Made by a program: the position numbers and the translations under genes | Notes under the pieces: model-generated | What the model was told of the DNA's origin: nothing | Database searches by the model: none | What the model saw: the letters and a program-made list of their open reading frames with translations, nothing else | Part shown: positions 43,567-56,200 of the stretch, one piece after another | Position numbering within the stretch: the stretch's first letter is position 1 | How the letters are laid out: every line of letters begins with the position of its first letter | From: Simmondsia chinensis | Lineage: Eukaryota; Streptophyta; Magnoliopsida; Caryophyllales; Simmondsiaceae | Direction of reading: 5' to 3' | Length of the DNA stretch: 64,000 nt | Assembly (NCBI GenBank): GCA_018398585.1 | Contig: JAGTTD010000016.1 | Location: 24,847,212-24,911,211, forward strand

Positions 43567-43670
43567 TGGAACACTGTCCCCCCTCCCTTGATTGATTTTG
43601 TATCTTTGGACGTTCGTGGAATATAATTTTGGCCTGCAGGCTTTGTGGTGTTCAAAAAAAAAAAAAAAAA

Positions 43671-43830
43671 CTTTATCTAAATTTGATCCAAACTCAAAAT
43701 AAGCATCATTAATAACACAAACCAGAATCAATCTAACTTGACTTCAACCTGACTCGGTCTAACTCAAAACTAGAGATACTCAAAACTAAAATGATCATGC
43801 TTGACATGGACCTGACTTGAATGGGATTTG
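43671..43830 (-). repeat. Continuation of the minisatellite array after the LINE
   Basis: Reverse-oriented units (CTTGACTTCAACCTGACTC, CTCAAAACTAGAGATACTC) resume directly after the LINE target duplication, which confirms that the LINE split one array. Confidence 0.6.
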
Positions 43831-43882
43831 GATCCAATGCAATCCTTTTGGGGACTGCACTTTTTGCCGCAACTGTGTGGCA

Positions 43883-43885
<3 letters not shown>

Positions 43886-43926
<41 letters not shown>
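43886..43926. repeat. (TA)n microsatellite
   Basis: About 40 bp of uninterrupted TA dinucleotides directly abut the left end of the MITE at 43927. A shorter TATATATA tract lies on the other side at 44211-44219. Confidence 0.9.
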
Positions 43927-43928
<2 letters not shown>

Positions 43929-44205
43929 CGTTTTTATGAGAGGGTGAGAGGAGTCAATTATGGCCCTCCATTATAATGGACGGTCAAGATTTATTGGACA
44001 TTAAAAAAAAATAAAATTTATGGCCCATTCTCCTTTATGGGGCAAAAGGAAAGAAGGAATAAGGAAAGTAATTTTTTTTTTCAATACTCAACCAATCTTA
44101 GCCGTAAATTGTTATTTTTTTAGTGTCCAACAAATCTTGGCCATCTATTATAATAGAGGGCAGGATTGACCCTCTCACGCTCTCACCCTGTCATAAGAAC
44201 GTCAC
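43927..44205. mobile_element. MITE between TA tracts
   Basis: The left arm (GACGTTTTTATGAGAGGGTG, then CCATTATAATGGACGGTCAAG) is inverted on the right (CATCTATTATAATAGAGGGC, then CACCCTGTCATAAGAACGTC). The arms span about 80-100 bp each. TA tracts on both sides prevent reading the target duplication. Confidence 0.7.
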
Positions 44206-44411
44206 CCCATATATATATGATATTAAATTTTAAAAATATTTACGAAACTATTTTTAATTTATATTTATATAATATATAAAATTTATATTAAAATTATTAG
44301 GTTATTAATGCTATTAGTCATTTTACTTTATATATTGTGCCAGTTAAATCTCTAAACTTTTAATTTGATAAATCTCTTTTAAATTTGAGATAGTTTTGTC
44401 AAATTTAAAAG

Positions 44412-44700
44412 TTTAAAGAATAAATTAACATAATATATAACGTAAAAGGATCAATAACATAAATAACTTAATAATTTTAAATATTTTGTATAAATATTTT
44501 TAATATTCAATAGTACATAAATATTAAGTACAAAAATTATGTGTATATATATATTTAAAGAATAAATTAACATAATATATAACGTAAAAGGATTAACAAC
44601 ATAAATAACTTAATAATTTAAAATATTTTATATAAATATTTTAATATTTAATATTACATAAATATTAAATATAAAAATTATGTGTGTATATATATATATA
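44412..44700. repeat. 142-bp tandem duplication, AT-rich
   Basis: TTTAAAGAATAAATTAACAT occurs at 44412 and again at 44554. The following sequence stays collinear through CTTAATAATTT and AAAAATTATGTGT. (ATTT)n and a truncated SINE-like ACAACAACAACCCAGT follow at 44700-44760. 44761-45359 shows nothing recognisable. Confidence 0.75.
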
Positions 44701-45359
44701 CACAACTACACCAACAACAACAACCCAGTAATATTTATTTATTTATTTATTTATCTATCTATAATTTGGGGTGCCACATGAGCACAACAAAAAGTACAAT
44801 CCTCGAAAGAACCACATTGGATCTAAATCCGACTTAATTGTGACATAACCGAGCTATATTTAACAAATGATATACTTTCATTGTATTATTTCGAAAAAAA
44901 TACATATTAATTAGTGTACATGATGCATCCCGTATCTTGGCGGGTTGAAAGGCGAACGAGTAAGAAGTTGTAACCACATAGGAGTCTTCTAGATAGGAGA
45001 TGCAGATTTGCTCAATATTGCTAGATTTGTTTTTATTTTTTAGATAAAATTATTTTTTTCTTCACCATAAGTTGTTTGAGATTTTAAACTTAGTAAGAAA
45101 AAAGGAGGGTAGCTATTTAGGGTTTAGGATTCAGTTTTGATATTTATATATTTTTTAATTATTTTATTCTTTCTAATTCTCTAACCAGAGAATTGAGATT
45201 AACAAATTTTTCCTTTATTTCTTATTAGCTTTTATAATAAAAATTTAAAAAAAGGTTGTTAAATTCTTTCATTTCTAATTAATTATCCATTGGGATACAC
45301 CAATACTTTTAAGCTAATTATTAACAGACAATTTATCCCAATACATTAACTATAACAAT

Positions 45360-46804
45360 TAGGAGTGTGCAAAATACGGTTTAAACCATAATTCAAATAG
45401 GACCAAGTCATAAATTACGGTTTGGTTTGGTTAATTTGTTTTATGGTTTATAAAACTTTGGTTATTAGGATTTACGGTTTAGGTTTGGTTTAAAACCAAA
45501 CTTAAACCATAAACCATAAAAAGATAAAGTAAAGAATTTAAGGATTATTTATATCATCCAAATCATAGTAAATTATGTTAGTGGCAAATTTACTTAATAA
45601 TTTGATAAAAATAATTCGTGTTATTTACACCAAAGGTCTTTATACTTTTCTAATCATGTCAACTTAAGCCTTATGTTTTTAATTATGTCAATTTCATTGC
45701 TTTATAATTCATATTATGTCAATTTAGGGTGTGTTTGGTTTAACTTATTTCAGCTTATCTTTTTTTAGCTTATCTGTTTTAATAAGATCTATCCATTTAA
45801 AATGTGTATCTTTTTACAGTAAAGTGTTTGCTTGTACTGTGCAGAAATATCTTTTTTTACAAAATAAAGTTTTTGGATACAAGTTTAAAAAAAGAACTTA
45901 TATATTATAATCATAAAAGTTACTTAATAATATAAATTAATGATAAAAGTAGGTACAAGAAAATCATAATAATAGTTAGTTACGGTCGTGGAGAATGATG
46001 AGTGTAGCGACTCATAGGCGTAAAAAGGGTGGTGGTAGGTGGGCGTGGTGATAACAAGTAAAAGTAGGTCATAGTAGTGAAGATTTAGCATTAATAGTTT
46101 TTTTAAAGCATTTTTCCGAAATAAATTGTGAAAAAGATCAGGTTTTACATTTTTTTTGCTTAGTTATAAAACAACTTTTTTTATCTTTCTATTTAAACTG
46201 TGAAAAAGATATAAAAAGGTCTTTTCTGCCAACTAAACGTAAGTCCTGCAGTCAACTAGATTTTTTTCACAGTTTTAAGCTATTAAAAAGCTGAACCAAA
46301 CGCAGCCTTAGTCAGTTGGTCAAATTTAACTTAATGTAATGATATAATTTTTAACAACATAATCATATTAGATGCAAGTAATATATTCGTTGATTCAATT
46401 TAACCCAATCTTTGACTGAACAACTAAATATTTCATTAACAACTTAACCAAAAAATTAACAGACCCAATATTACTGTTGAATTTTTGAAAAAATATTAGT
46501 ATAAACATGTATTATACTATTAATTAGGAAAACAAGTAAAGTTTTTGTTTTCTTATGTTTTTGTAGTTAATAATGATTTTAATATTGATCAAATTATGTT
46601 TATATTAGTGCTAATAATAATTTTTTTATTATAATGGTTAAAACCATAAATTAGACCGGACAGGACCATAATTACAATTTGGTCCTGTTTGGTTTGTGAG
46701 ATAAAACTGTTTGGTTTTGACTTACAAAATTATCAAATCGTATTTTTACGGTTTGATCTGATTTGGTAGCCATAAGCCTTCAAATCGGACCGTATGCACC
46801 CCTA
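45360..46804. mobile_element. Non-autonomous hAT-type element with exact 8-bp TSD
   Basis: The ends TAGGAGTGTGCAAAATACGG and CCGTATGCACCCCTA are inverted relatives. ATAACAAT occurs on both sides (45352-45359 and 46805-46812), an exact 8-bp duplication of the hAT size. The interior holds KANCC-type patches (AAACCATAAACC), the left half of an 8336-9229-type element (from about 45630) and a Tourist MITE, so at least three insertion layers are stacked. No transposase is encoded. Confidence 0.82.
45727..46307. mobile_element. Tourist-like (PIF/Harbinger) MITE, nested
   Basis: The ends GGGTGTGTTTGGTT and AACCAAACGCAGCC are inverted repeats, with TTA on both sides (45724-45726 and 46308-46310). A 3-bp TTA-type duplication with GGSTGTGTTTGGTT ends is the PIF/Harbinger pattern. 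The arms also share AGCTTAT and AAGCTATTAAAAAGCTGA motifs. Confidence 0.8.
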
Positions 46805-46888
46805 ATAACAATCATCTATCTCTTACAATAAATGAAACTTCTAATTTTAATTACAATGCCTCCTTGCTCAAGAAAAATGATAGAAAGC

Positions 46889-46910
46889 AAATATATATAT
46901 ATACATATAC

Positions 46911-46958
<48 letters not shown>
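46889..46958. repeat. (TA)n/(TACATA)n microsatellite
   Basis: Compound TA and ACATAT repeats, about 70 bp, roughly 250 bp upstream of the VDAC TATA box. 46959-47200 is promoter-proximal sequence without other recognised motifs. Confidence 0.9.
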
Positions 46959-46960
<2 letters not shown>

Positions 46961-47207
46961 GTTTTTATCGTTGCAACAAAATTTCACCTCCGTGGCCTTA
47001 ACTAACAGCTTACGTGTGGCTTTATGCACAAGAAATCCACACTAAAAATAAAATAAATTACAAAAGAAATTCGACGGCTAGATCTCCAGGAACCCCAAAT
47101 ATTTCCCAGAGCCAACGGTCAGGATTAAACTTAACAGAACTAATATACAACTCACCGCTTAAACAAAATAAAAAAGAGGGAAAAAATCAGAAATTAGGGT
47201 ATCTCGA

Positions 47208-47217
47208 TATATAAATA
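47208..47217 (+). promoter_or_regulatory. VDAC TATA box
   Basis: TATATAAATA lies 76 bp before the VDAC ATG. That leaves room for a 5' leader of about 45-50 nt beginning near 47240, and the leader contains a CT-rich TTTCTCTCTCCTCTG. Confidence 0.6.
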
Positions 47218-47292
47218 CTTCTCTTCATCGATTCGAGTCCATTTTCACAGTGCCATTTTCTCTCTCCTCTGAAATTTCTGGAAGCAGCAGTT

Positions 47293-50200
47293 ATGGCGAA
47301 GGGACCTGGTCTGTACAGCGATATCGGCAAGAAAGCCCGAGGTATTCTCGTTCTATTGATGCAGATTTCGTGTTGTATGATTGAGTTTGTTGTTAGCAGA
47401 TTCGATTTCTTGTTTTCGAGTTTTGAATGGTGAAATTTTGTTCAAAATTAATGGATTTGGCTTGTTTTGGTTGAATTTGGTTAGATCTTCTCTACAAGGA
47501 CTACCAGAGTGATCACAAGTTCACCATCACGACTTATTCGCCTACTGGTGTTGTAAGAACTCTCGCATTTTGGTCAATTTCTTGAGATTTTTGTCTATTT
47601 ATGTTTGAGTCGTGAATGATAATGTAGCTACTAGGAATATAGGAGTATTACCGTGGAGATCGTTGGAAATAGTTCGAGAAATGTGAGCAACAAACAAAAT
47701 GAGGGTGGCGGGGGCCCACAGGGAATGAATGGGAAGATCGAAAAGTGGGAAGAAGAAAGGATTTTTTAGTTAGACGGATGGAATTAGCTAAACATTTTAT
47801 TCGAACAAATATAGAACCAGAATGGATGGTTTTGTGTCTATTACCAGTTCTTCCTCCCGAATTGAGACCGGTCAATGGATCTAAATTGCGTTGCAGGGGG
47901 GACGTTTAACTTGCAAATAGAGTAGGAATTTTTGTTGATGAAATACTAAAATATAATATAGTGGATGCTACAAACTGTTGTGATACGTGCCCCAGTTAGG
48001 TATATGGGCCTAGAGTAATAAGGTAACCAATAAGTAGAACGGGTCCTGTTCGAGGAGGGGGCAAACTCTATAGGAGGTAGCCAATTGTATTACAAACTAA
48101 GCAATGATAATATGTCTTCTGTAAAATACCTAAGTGACAAAAATAGGTCTGAGGAGGGGCATGATGGATGTGTCGGGAGAGATAATATGGCGAGAGAATA
48201 CGAGAAGGGTTTGGGATATGAGGATAGAAATGCTCGTGGCCAAGAGATTATAAACTGCAAGGATACTTGTTCTAGGAGAATAAGTAACTATACAACATAA
48301 ACAGAAGAATTATAAACAAAGACATAAGAAATTAATTCTAGATACTTACATCCTGATTTGGTGGGGAAGGATAAACAATGACATTAGAAACAGAAGCAAT
48401 TGGTGGGATGAGATAGAGCGACTTGGTCGCATATAGCAACTAAAAATGAAGTAGAAAAGGTTAAAACGGTTGTTGGTTGAGCTAAGCCAAAACTGTGGAA
48501 AAAGCTCTGTTGTATGAAATACTTACACAATACGTAAGGACCGAGAGAGAGTAAAATATCTACAAAGTATAACAAAGATCTTGATAGTATTAGATTTAGC
48601 ATAAGTGAAGATTGTAAACCGCTAATAAAAGAAGCTGAAATAAAAGAGAAATGAAAAATACTTCCGCACAATTTCAATGAAACCAAGAGGTAGATTTGAG
48701 CGTAGACGTAACTAAGGATGAGAAATTGAAATTTAGAATTTGTTTGCAATGTTAGGGTTAAAAAGTTAATGATGCATTGAAACATGGGAAATAGGAAATA
48801 GATGGTTGTGGAAGATTCCAATAAATAGCTGGATCAATGTGGCTCAAAAATTATTCACAAAATTTACTCAGTAAGAAAATACCTCACCAATTCATAAAGA
48901 ACACAAATCTCTGTTTGCCAAAATAAGGTATATAAATAAAAAATATCATGAACATCGGGGCAATAAAGATAAGTAAGTCATACTATGAAACTCCAGGAAA
49001 GATTGCCAGAACAAAGATTAGTAGTAGAAACTTGTATATTTGAAAGTCAATTTGGTTAGCTATGTGGGTAATCTAACTAGTAGAAAATATTAATGGAGAG
49101 AGCGTGGGAGAAAAAAAGAGACCTGTACTGATTATTGCTTTAGAGAAAGCCTAAGTTAGGATTTATGGGGACATACTCTGGGATCCTAGAAAGGAATAAG
49201 GTGTGTCTGGAAAAAATTCCAACACTGTTAAAGAAATGAATGATAGGGCAACCACCAATATGAGAATTTTTGTTGGAGAGTATAGGGACTTTCTTATAAT
49301 GATTGGTCTTAGTCAGCATGCTCCTCTAAATCCTTACCTTTTTGTCTTAGGCATGGGTGAGCTGATCCCCAAATGGAATACTCTCCATGAAGACATTACC
49401 CTAATAGATGATTCTCTAGAAGGGGTCAAGGCTAATGTGGGGAACCTTGTTTGGCGGCAAAAATTATTAACTAGATTGTGAAATTATAATTTCAATCCCT
49501 TTTTTCTAATAGAATTAGAATTAGAATTAGGATGAACAAATTCCATTATTTGAATAATTAAAGGATTCAAAGTTTTGGGTTGTAATTTTTGTAAAAATCT
49601 AGTCATCTTGCATCTTGAGTTTATTAGGTTGGATCATTTCAGGTTTGGAGTCAATTTCGGTTAGGCTTGCTTCTTGTCAGCCTGCCAGGCCATTTCGGCT
49701 TTAAGTTGTGTTAGATAAGTCATTTAGAGTTTTAAGTTTAGATCCGGTAAAATTCAAGTGGGCTTGAGTTCGGACATTGATCTCGGGTTATTGTTATCTC
49801 ATATTTGTTGTTAATGAGGTTAGGCCATTTTGAACTTCAATTTAGCTTGCATGTAGTCTGTAAAGAAATTGATGATGATGTAGTGCGTAAAACTAAAGTG
49901 ATCAACGTTGACTTTAAAATTGAAAGGAGACTTTTAACTTCACATTGATAATATTGGTTATGCTATTTGGTTCCAAGTGTTGGAAAATGAAGAAGAATCA
50001 TGTTCTAAAAGTTAATACATTACGGAAATGTTAAAAAGGAAGCATAAGATGGTTTGACTGAATTGGAAGCCAAGATACTTGCCCATAAGGAACAACCTTT
50101 AGAGATTAATGGCGGCTATATTAGACCTAGAAGGGACTTCATTGCAAGGAGGCTGACCGTAATATCATGGAGCAGTGTTTTTAAGATAAGTTGGAGTAAA

Positions 50201-53200
50201 GATGGATGATTCATAGCTAAGCCCAAACCCGTTGAGATTGTTTATCCAAAATTTTTGCCTTCTCGATTTTGTTTTAGGTTTTTGAATCAGGAGTTTACCA
50301 ATGTGATGATGATGCATCCTTATTATAGTTGCCTAGTAGGTTGGTTATATGTTTGTTGTGTTGGAAGTTCTTGTTTTTACGGTAGTCATGTAATTTTTTC
50401 TGATGCATAGGTCTCTGCCCGTGCTGTACTTCTCCTTGTTTCTGATGAAGTTGCGGCAATAGTTGTGTTGATGTGTGGCTTGCAAACTCATATATTGTTA
50501 AATTAAGTTCTTTAATACTTGTCTCTGTCCTCTCTCTCTAATTTTTCCAAATACATTTTATACTATTCAAGTTTAACTGTGGAGTCTATTGAATTCAACT
50601 GCTGAAACTGCTTAGTTGGCATTGATTTTTCTGGGTTTTTTTCCCTTGATTGATGGATTATGGTGTTATAATTTATTATGCGCTCCTGTAGTTGGATATT
50701 ACAACTTGATGGCTAATGCATCAATGCCAACTTTTCACAATCCTGTTCATGTTCTTACCGTTTATAGCTTTAGAATGACTTGTTCTACATGTTCTTTTAA
50801 ACTTGCTAGTATTCATGTGAATTTTTTTAATGAAGTATCTATACAAGATGCTTGAGCTTTGGATGTGGTTCTTGATAATAATTTATATTGTTAAAGGTGA
50901 ATAAAAGGATATCACTGTCTTCACCCTATGTCTTCAGCAATTTGCTGGTAGCTTCTGATAATTGATTTTGTCCCTGACTCTTTGACAGGCCATCACGTCA
51001 TCGGGCACCAAGAAAGGTGAACTGTTCTTGGCTGATGTTAATACACAACTAAAAAGCAAGAATGTTACTACTGATATCAAAGTGGACACAAACTCCAATG
51101 TAAGCTTCTATATATCTATGTGAATGTCATAAATCTAGTTGTCTGGACTCAAGCCTGCGGACTGCACATAAAAATCTTTCTTTGAAATTTTTTTGGGGAA
51201 AATGGTTGGTGGTGTTGTCTTTGTGAATCTAAAGAATTTAAGTTTTCTTTATGCTTGAGAAAGAATACTGAACTAATCAATATGCTGTCAGGCTCTGCTG
51301 CTTGCTCCTATTCTTTATACATCCTATAAGGTGGCAACTGCATAAATGTTTTCTGTTAGTCTGTTGGTGATGCAAAAATAACGTGGGTTATGATATATTG
51401 ACCAACGTTTTCATAAATATAATCGAATAATTCATGTATGTATTAGATCCTGTTTAATTACTGTATCGTATTTTACTAACAGAGGTTCCCTAGCCTCCCG
51501 AGTCCCGATCTACTTTCCCTTGCTCTCTTCTCAACCAATCCTCCCCAACATCAGCATTCGCCTCTGCCCATTGGTCCGATATGGGGTTTGGTCACTTGCC
51601 ATGCGGGGGGTTAGAATATCTAAATAATAAATTCACCGAACAAAACACAATTTTCATGTGATGAATGCTAAAAGTTTAAAATATCTAAATAATAAATTCA
51701 CCGAACAAAACACAATTTTCATGTGATGAATGCTAAAAGTTTAAAATATCTAAATAATAAATTCACCGAACAAAACACAATTTTCATGTGATACAATAAA
51801 TTATGGTCGTGGGGAAGCACGGTGGCAGGCTGTTGGGGGTGGGGGCGAAAAAGAAAGAAAAATATCAAGGCAACAAATGTAAGGACACGAACGAAGCAAA
51901 GAATTTTTTATTTTTTTTTAATTTTTTTGTTTGTGCTTGTGAAATTTAAGAGAATTTATAAACAAAAAAAAAAATAGTTTTCACCAAACACACCTGTTTC
52001 TATTTTACCGAAAAGAACATAAATGTTAAAAATAGTTTTTCACCAAACACATCCGTTTCTATTTTACCGAAAAGAATAGAAATGGTAAAAATAAAAACAA
52101 ACACACCCCGATGTTTTTTATAATTACAATAAAGGGGGCAAAAAAGAGTGCTCACAAAAAGCGAGAGAAATGTGCTAAAAGCAAGAAACAAAAGAAAAAA
52201 AAAACTCATCAAAAGAAGAGGAATAAAGTGCGGAAAATGAGAATTCTACCTTACAAGGAGAACTGATGCAGAACATACAGTAATCAAATATCAGAGAATT
52301 GAGGGCAAATTTGGAAATAAAATATCTTCCTCACAAGAGGATGGCACCTGCCATTAACTATATCCCGCTTAGAGCATCTTTACCTAATAGATGGCCGGTG
52401 CCATCACTCCTGCGAGGAGGACCTCTGTTTCCTTGACCCCAACTTCTCTCTCCGTTTTTTCTTCCACTTTTACGAGTTGTGACTCCTCTTGTACATCACC
52501 CATGTCGTACATAACAGAAAAAAGTTCGCTTTTGGATATTTAGTCTATGATATTTACAATTTTATTTCAATCAGACTTTTATCATTTTCTTTGTTCAAAT
52601 TAGTCTTTAATATTTGTAAATTTATCCAAATTTTCCCTCATATTCTTTTAAAATATCCTTTATATTTTAGATGATATAACTAATCCTTTAAAATATAATT
52701 TTTTTTTTCCCCCCCTTAGAACTAGTCTCACCAAATAGGAGACCAAATTTTGTCATGAAATATAACATAAAAAACTAATTTAAACAAAAACAATGATGAA
52801 AAATATTATGGGCAATTTTAAACATAGGGTTATTAATAGTAAAGGTCCACGTACTTTGACCATTGGGCCAATTTAGTAATTGTACTTTTAATTATGTCAA
52901 TTCAGTCCATGTACGATTGAAATTGTATCAATTTGGTCCTTAGAGTAAAATTATGTTGAGTTATGCCTCTAAATTGAGTCAATGGGTGAATTTAGGGATC
53001 TTTAATGATTTCAGTTGATGCTAAAGACTTCTTAAGAAGCAATAACACTTGAACGACCCAAGTAAATCAAACACCCAACGTACTGAGTTGTTTTGCAGGT
53101 TCGCCCCCCTAAAAAAAAAAAAAAAAAAAGGGAATAGATACTTGTGTATTTTTTTGGGTTCAATCTACTTCACTTCTATGGTTAATGACAGCTAGGATCC

Positions 53201-56200
53201 TCCATGGATGTTATGACCATGAAATGAGATAAAAGGGCAGTTATTTAAGAATTTTGAGCTAGTCGTTATACAATTAGCTACTACGTAATGGTAGTTTGTA
53301 ATGACCTCCACAGTGCATAAATGATATATTTTATTGGCTAAATTATGGAAAGACCCACTGAACATTACAATTAAACACAACACACCCCCTTAACTTTTAA
53401 TTTCATAAAATAGACCCCTAAACACACCCCCTTAACTTTTAATTTCATAAAATAGACCCCTGGACTTTCTAATTGAGCACAACACATCTCGTACACTTTT
53501 AACTTCATAAATAACCTCATGAACTTTGTTATTACACATTAACACACCCCCTAAACTTCGCAATTAAACACAATTCATCCCCTGTACTTTCAAGTTCAAA
53601 AAATAGCCCTTGAACATTGTAAATATACAAAACTAACCCCCCGAACTTTGTTTATAAATGCAATTTACCCCTTGTTATTAATAAATTTGAAGTTAAAATA
53701 ATTTAAAACAAATTATGAAAAAATATTTGGAAAAGTTTGAAAAACTATAATAATATTTTTTAACTTAGAAAAAAATTAGATTAATAAATTTAAAATTCAA
53801 AAAAGTATCAAATTAAAATCATAAATTTCCTACTTTTGTATAAATTATGGATTTTCTATTTTTATATGAGAGATAGGAGTTTTGTGTTTTTAAGAAAAAG
53901 ATAAGATAATAAATTTTACACAAAATAATTTTTAATGAAATATAGTAATAATATTATAAATTTAGAATATAATTTTTAAAATTTTTATAAAAAATATTAT
54001 AAGAAAAAATATAATAAAATTTTAAAATATAATATCAAATTTAGATTAATATATTTAAAATTAAACAAATTGTGCAAAAGTTAAAAATAAATTCTGAAAA
54101 ATAATTATTTAAAATATTGAAAAATTAAAGTTAAAAATATTATTATATTTTTTCAAACCTTTTTTACAAAATTATTATTTCATATTTTGTTTCAAAATTT
54201 TTAATTTTAAATTTATTTTTGTCTAAGGGGTGTATTACGTTTAGTAACAAAGTTCAGGGGGTGAGTTTTGCGTAATAATAAGGTTCAAGAGCTAAACTGA
54301 AAGTGTAGGGGGTGTATTGTGTTTAATTATAAAGTTCAAGGGGCTATTCTATAAAATTGAAAGTGTAGGGGGTGTGTTGTGTTTAATTGTAAAGTTCAGG
54401 GGGCTATTCTATGAAGTTAAAAGTGCAGGAGGTGTGTTGTGTTTAATTATAAAGTTCAAGTGGTCTTTTCATAATTTGGCTTATTTTATTTAATAGAACA
54501 TTTCTGTATACGTCAAAAACTATCAAAGAAGTATGAGAACTAGTGATTTTATGTCTATGTGTTCAAAGTTTTGGAAGCATAAAGCTTAAAAAGAACTTAT
54601 TTTCCCTTAGAAAACCTAAATTGTGATTTCTGCGAGCATTGTATGACAGCAGTGACATTGCGACTATGCTTGTGAGATGCATGGTTTCGCTTCATGTTCA
54701 CAACTATGGTTATTGAACTTCCGATCCGAATATTAGATTCTTACGATTCTATGATTCCACAATTATTAATCGATGTGGATCTTAAGTAGAATCTTAATTT
54801 TGTAGAATCTTACAATTTATTCATATTAGATGAAACTAACGGATAGGATCATAATACGATTTTACAATTCTACCGATTCTACTTCGATCCTACCAATGCA
54901 TAAGTAAAAATGTTAGAAGTAAAAAAATTGAAGCATATTTATAAACAAACTTGCTTTTTTTACCCTGAATTAAAAGAAACTTAAATTAAGTTCTTATATA
55001 CTTTCACAAAACTTAAATAAGCTTAATTTTAAGTTGTAACTTTAATATAAAGTTTGATAAGTAGCATATCTTGAAAACTATCACGATTATTTGAACACAT
55101 AATAACACATCTATGTTATATAACAATTTATTATCATATTTGATTACATTTCTTATGCATATCCTTGTAAATTGAGGTCTTAAACAGAACTTTCAAAGCT
55201 TAAGTAACTAATTCTAAGATCGAAAATCGTTATACTTTACATGTAGTAGAATCTTACAATTTTTGAGTTGATCCTACGATTCAGATTCTATAAGCCGCTA
55301 ACGATCCTAAGTAGAATCCTGATTCTAGCAACCTTGTTCACAACACTTGCTGTCTTAGCACGAGATTGTGACAAATTACAGAAGTAGCATCTTATGGTGT
55401 AGTTGTTGTCTATTATATCTGTAGTTGTGCCTGAGCATCCAAGAGGGAGTTGCATGGAGTGATCTGATTTCAGTCTTTTTGCATGGAGTATTCTTAGAGT
55501 TGTTGGAAGCTTTTGTGTTGACTTTAATTTGCCATATGAACATCAGTAATACCAGAACTTTCTTTGTCGTATTTCCTACTTTGTTGGGCTCTGAATGGTC
55601 AAAACTTTTGGTTGGTTCTTTTTTTTTTTTTTTTTTTTTTTTTTATAAATGTCATGCTGTTGATAACTGTGTTGCTGTTGAATCCTCAGTTATTGACAAC
55701 TATCACTGTTGACGAACCCGCACCTGGATTGAAAACAATACTCAGCTTCAGAGTTCCAGATCAAAGGTCTGGAAAGGTAAACATCGTTATCGCAATCATG
55801 TTCCCAAGAAGCGATATTTTTCCGTTGTTGCCAGTGAATATCACCTGATATCATCGGTGACCTTTTTGACAGCTTGAACTCCGATACTTGCATGACTATG
55901 CTGGGATAAGCACTAGTGTGGGCTTGACTGCAAATCCCATAGTCAACTTCTCTGGTGTGATAGGGACAAACGTGGTAGCGCTCGGAACCGATGTTTCCTT
56001 TGATACCAAAACTGGAAATTTCACGAAGTGCAATGCTGGACTTAGCTTCTCCCACACAGACCTAATTGCTGCACTAACTCTGTGAGTGGATTTTCTTTCA
56101 ATGTGCTCTTTTTGTCTTTATTTGTACTCTTTTCTTTTTTTCTGTTCAGCCCATGAAAAACTTTTAGTTTTCCATTCCTTTTTAACACTTCAAAAATTTT

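Larger units (their letters stand above)
37717..43670 (+). mobile_element. Near full-length L1-type plant LINE
   Basis: It has a 5' UTR, ORF1, ORF2 and a poly(A) tail (43653-43670). The flanks CTTAATCTAAATTT (37703-37716) and CTTTATCTAAATTT (43671-43684) match at 13 of 14 and are taken as the target duplication. Few stops interrupt the long ORFs, so it is comparatively young. It inserted into the reverse-oriented minisatellite family. Confidence 0.9.

Noticed and set aside
47648..47875. Minus-strand 75-aa open frame
   Set aside because: It is the antisense of the plastid rpoC1 fragment.
48085..48821. Two open frames in VDAC intron 2 as candidate novel genes
   Set aside because: There is no recognised motif, no splice context and strong AT bias; they lie beside LINE and plastid debris in an intron.
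51614..51793. CRISPR-like array
   Set aside because: Units are directly tandem without unique spacers, in a plant intron.
55425..55848. Hydrophobic open frames upstream of VDAC exon 4
   Set aside because: They run through a T-run and the exon in wrong frames; intron sequence explains them.
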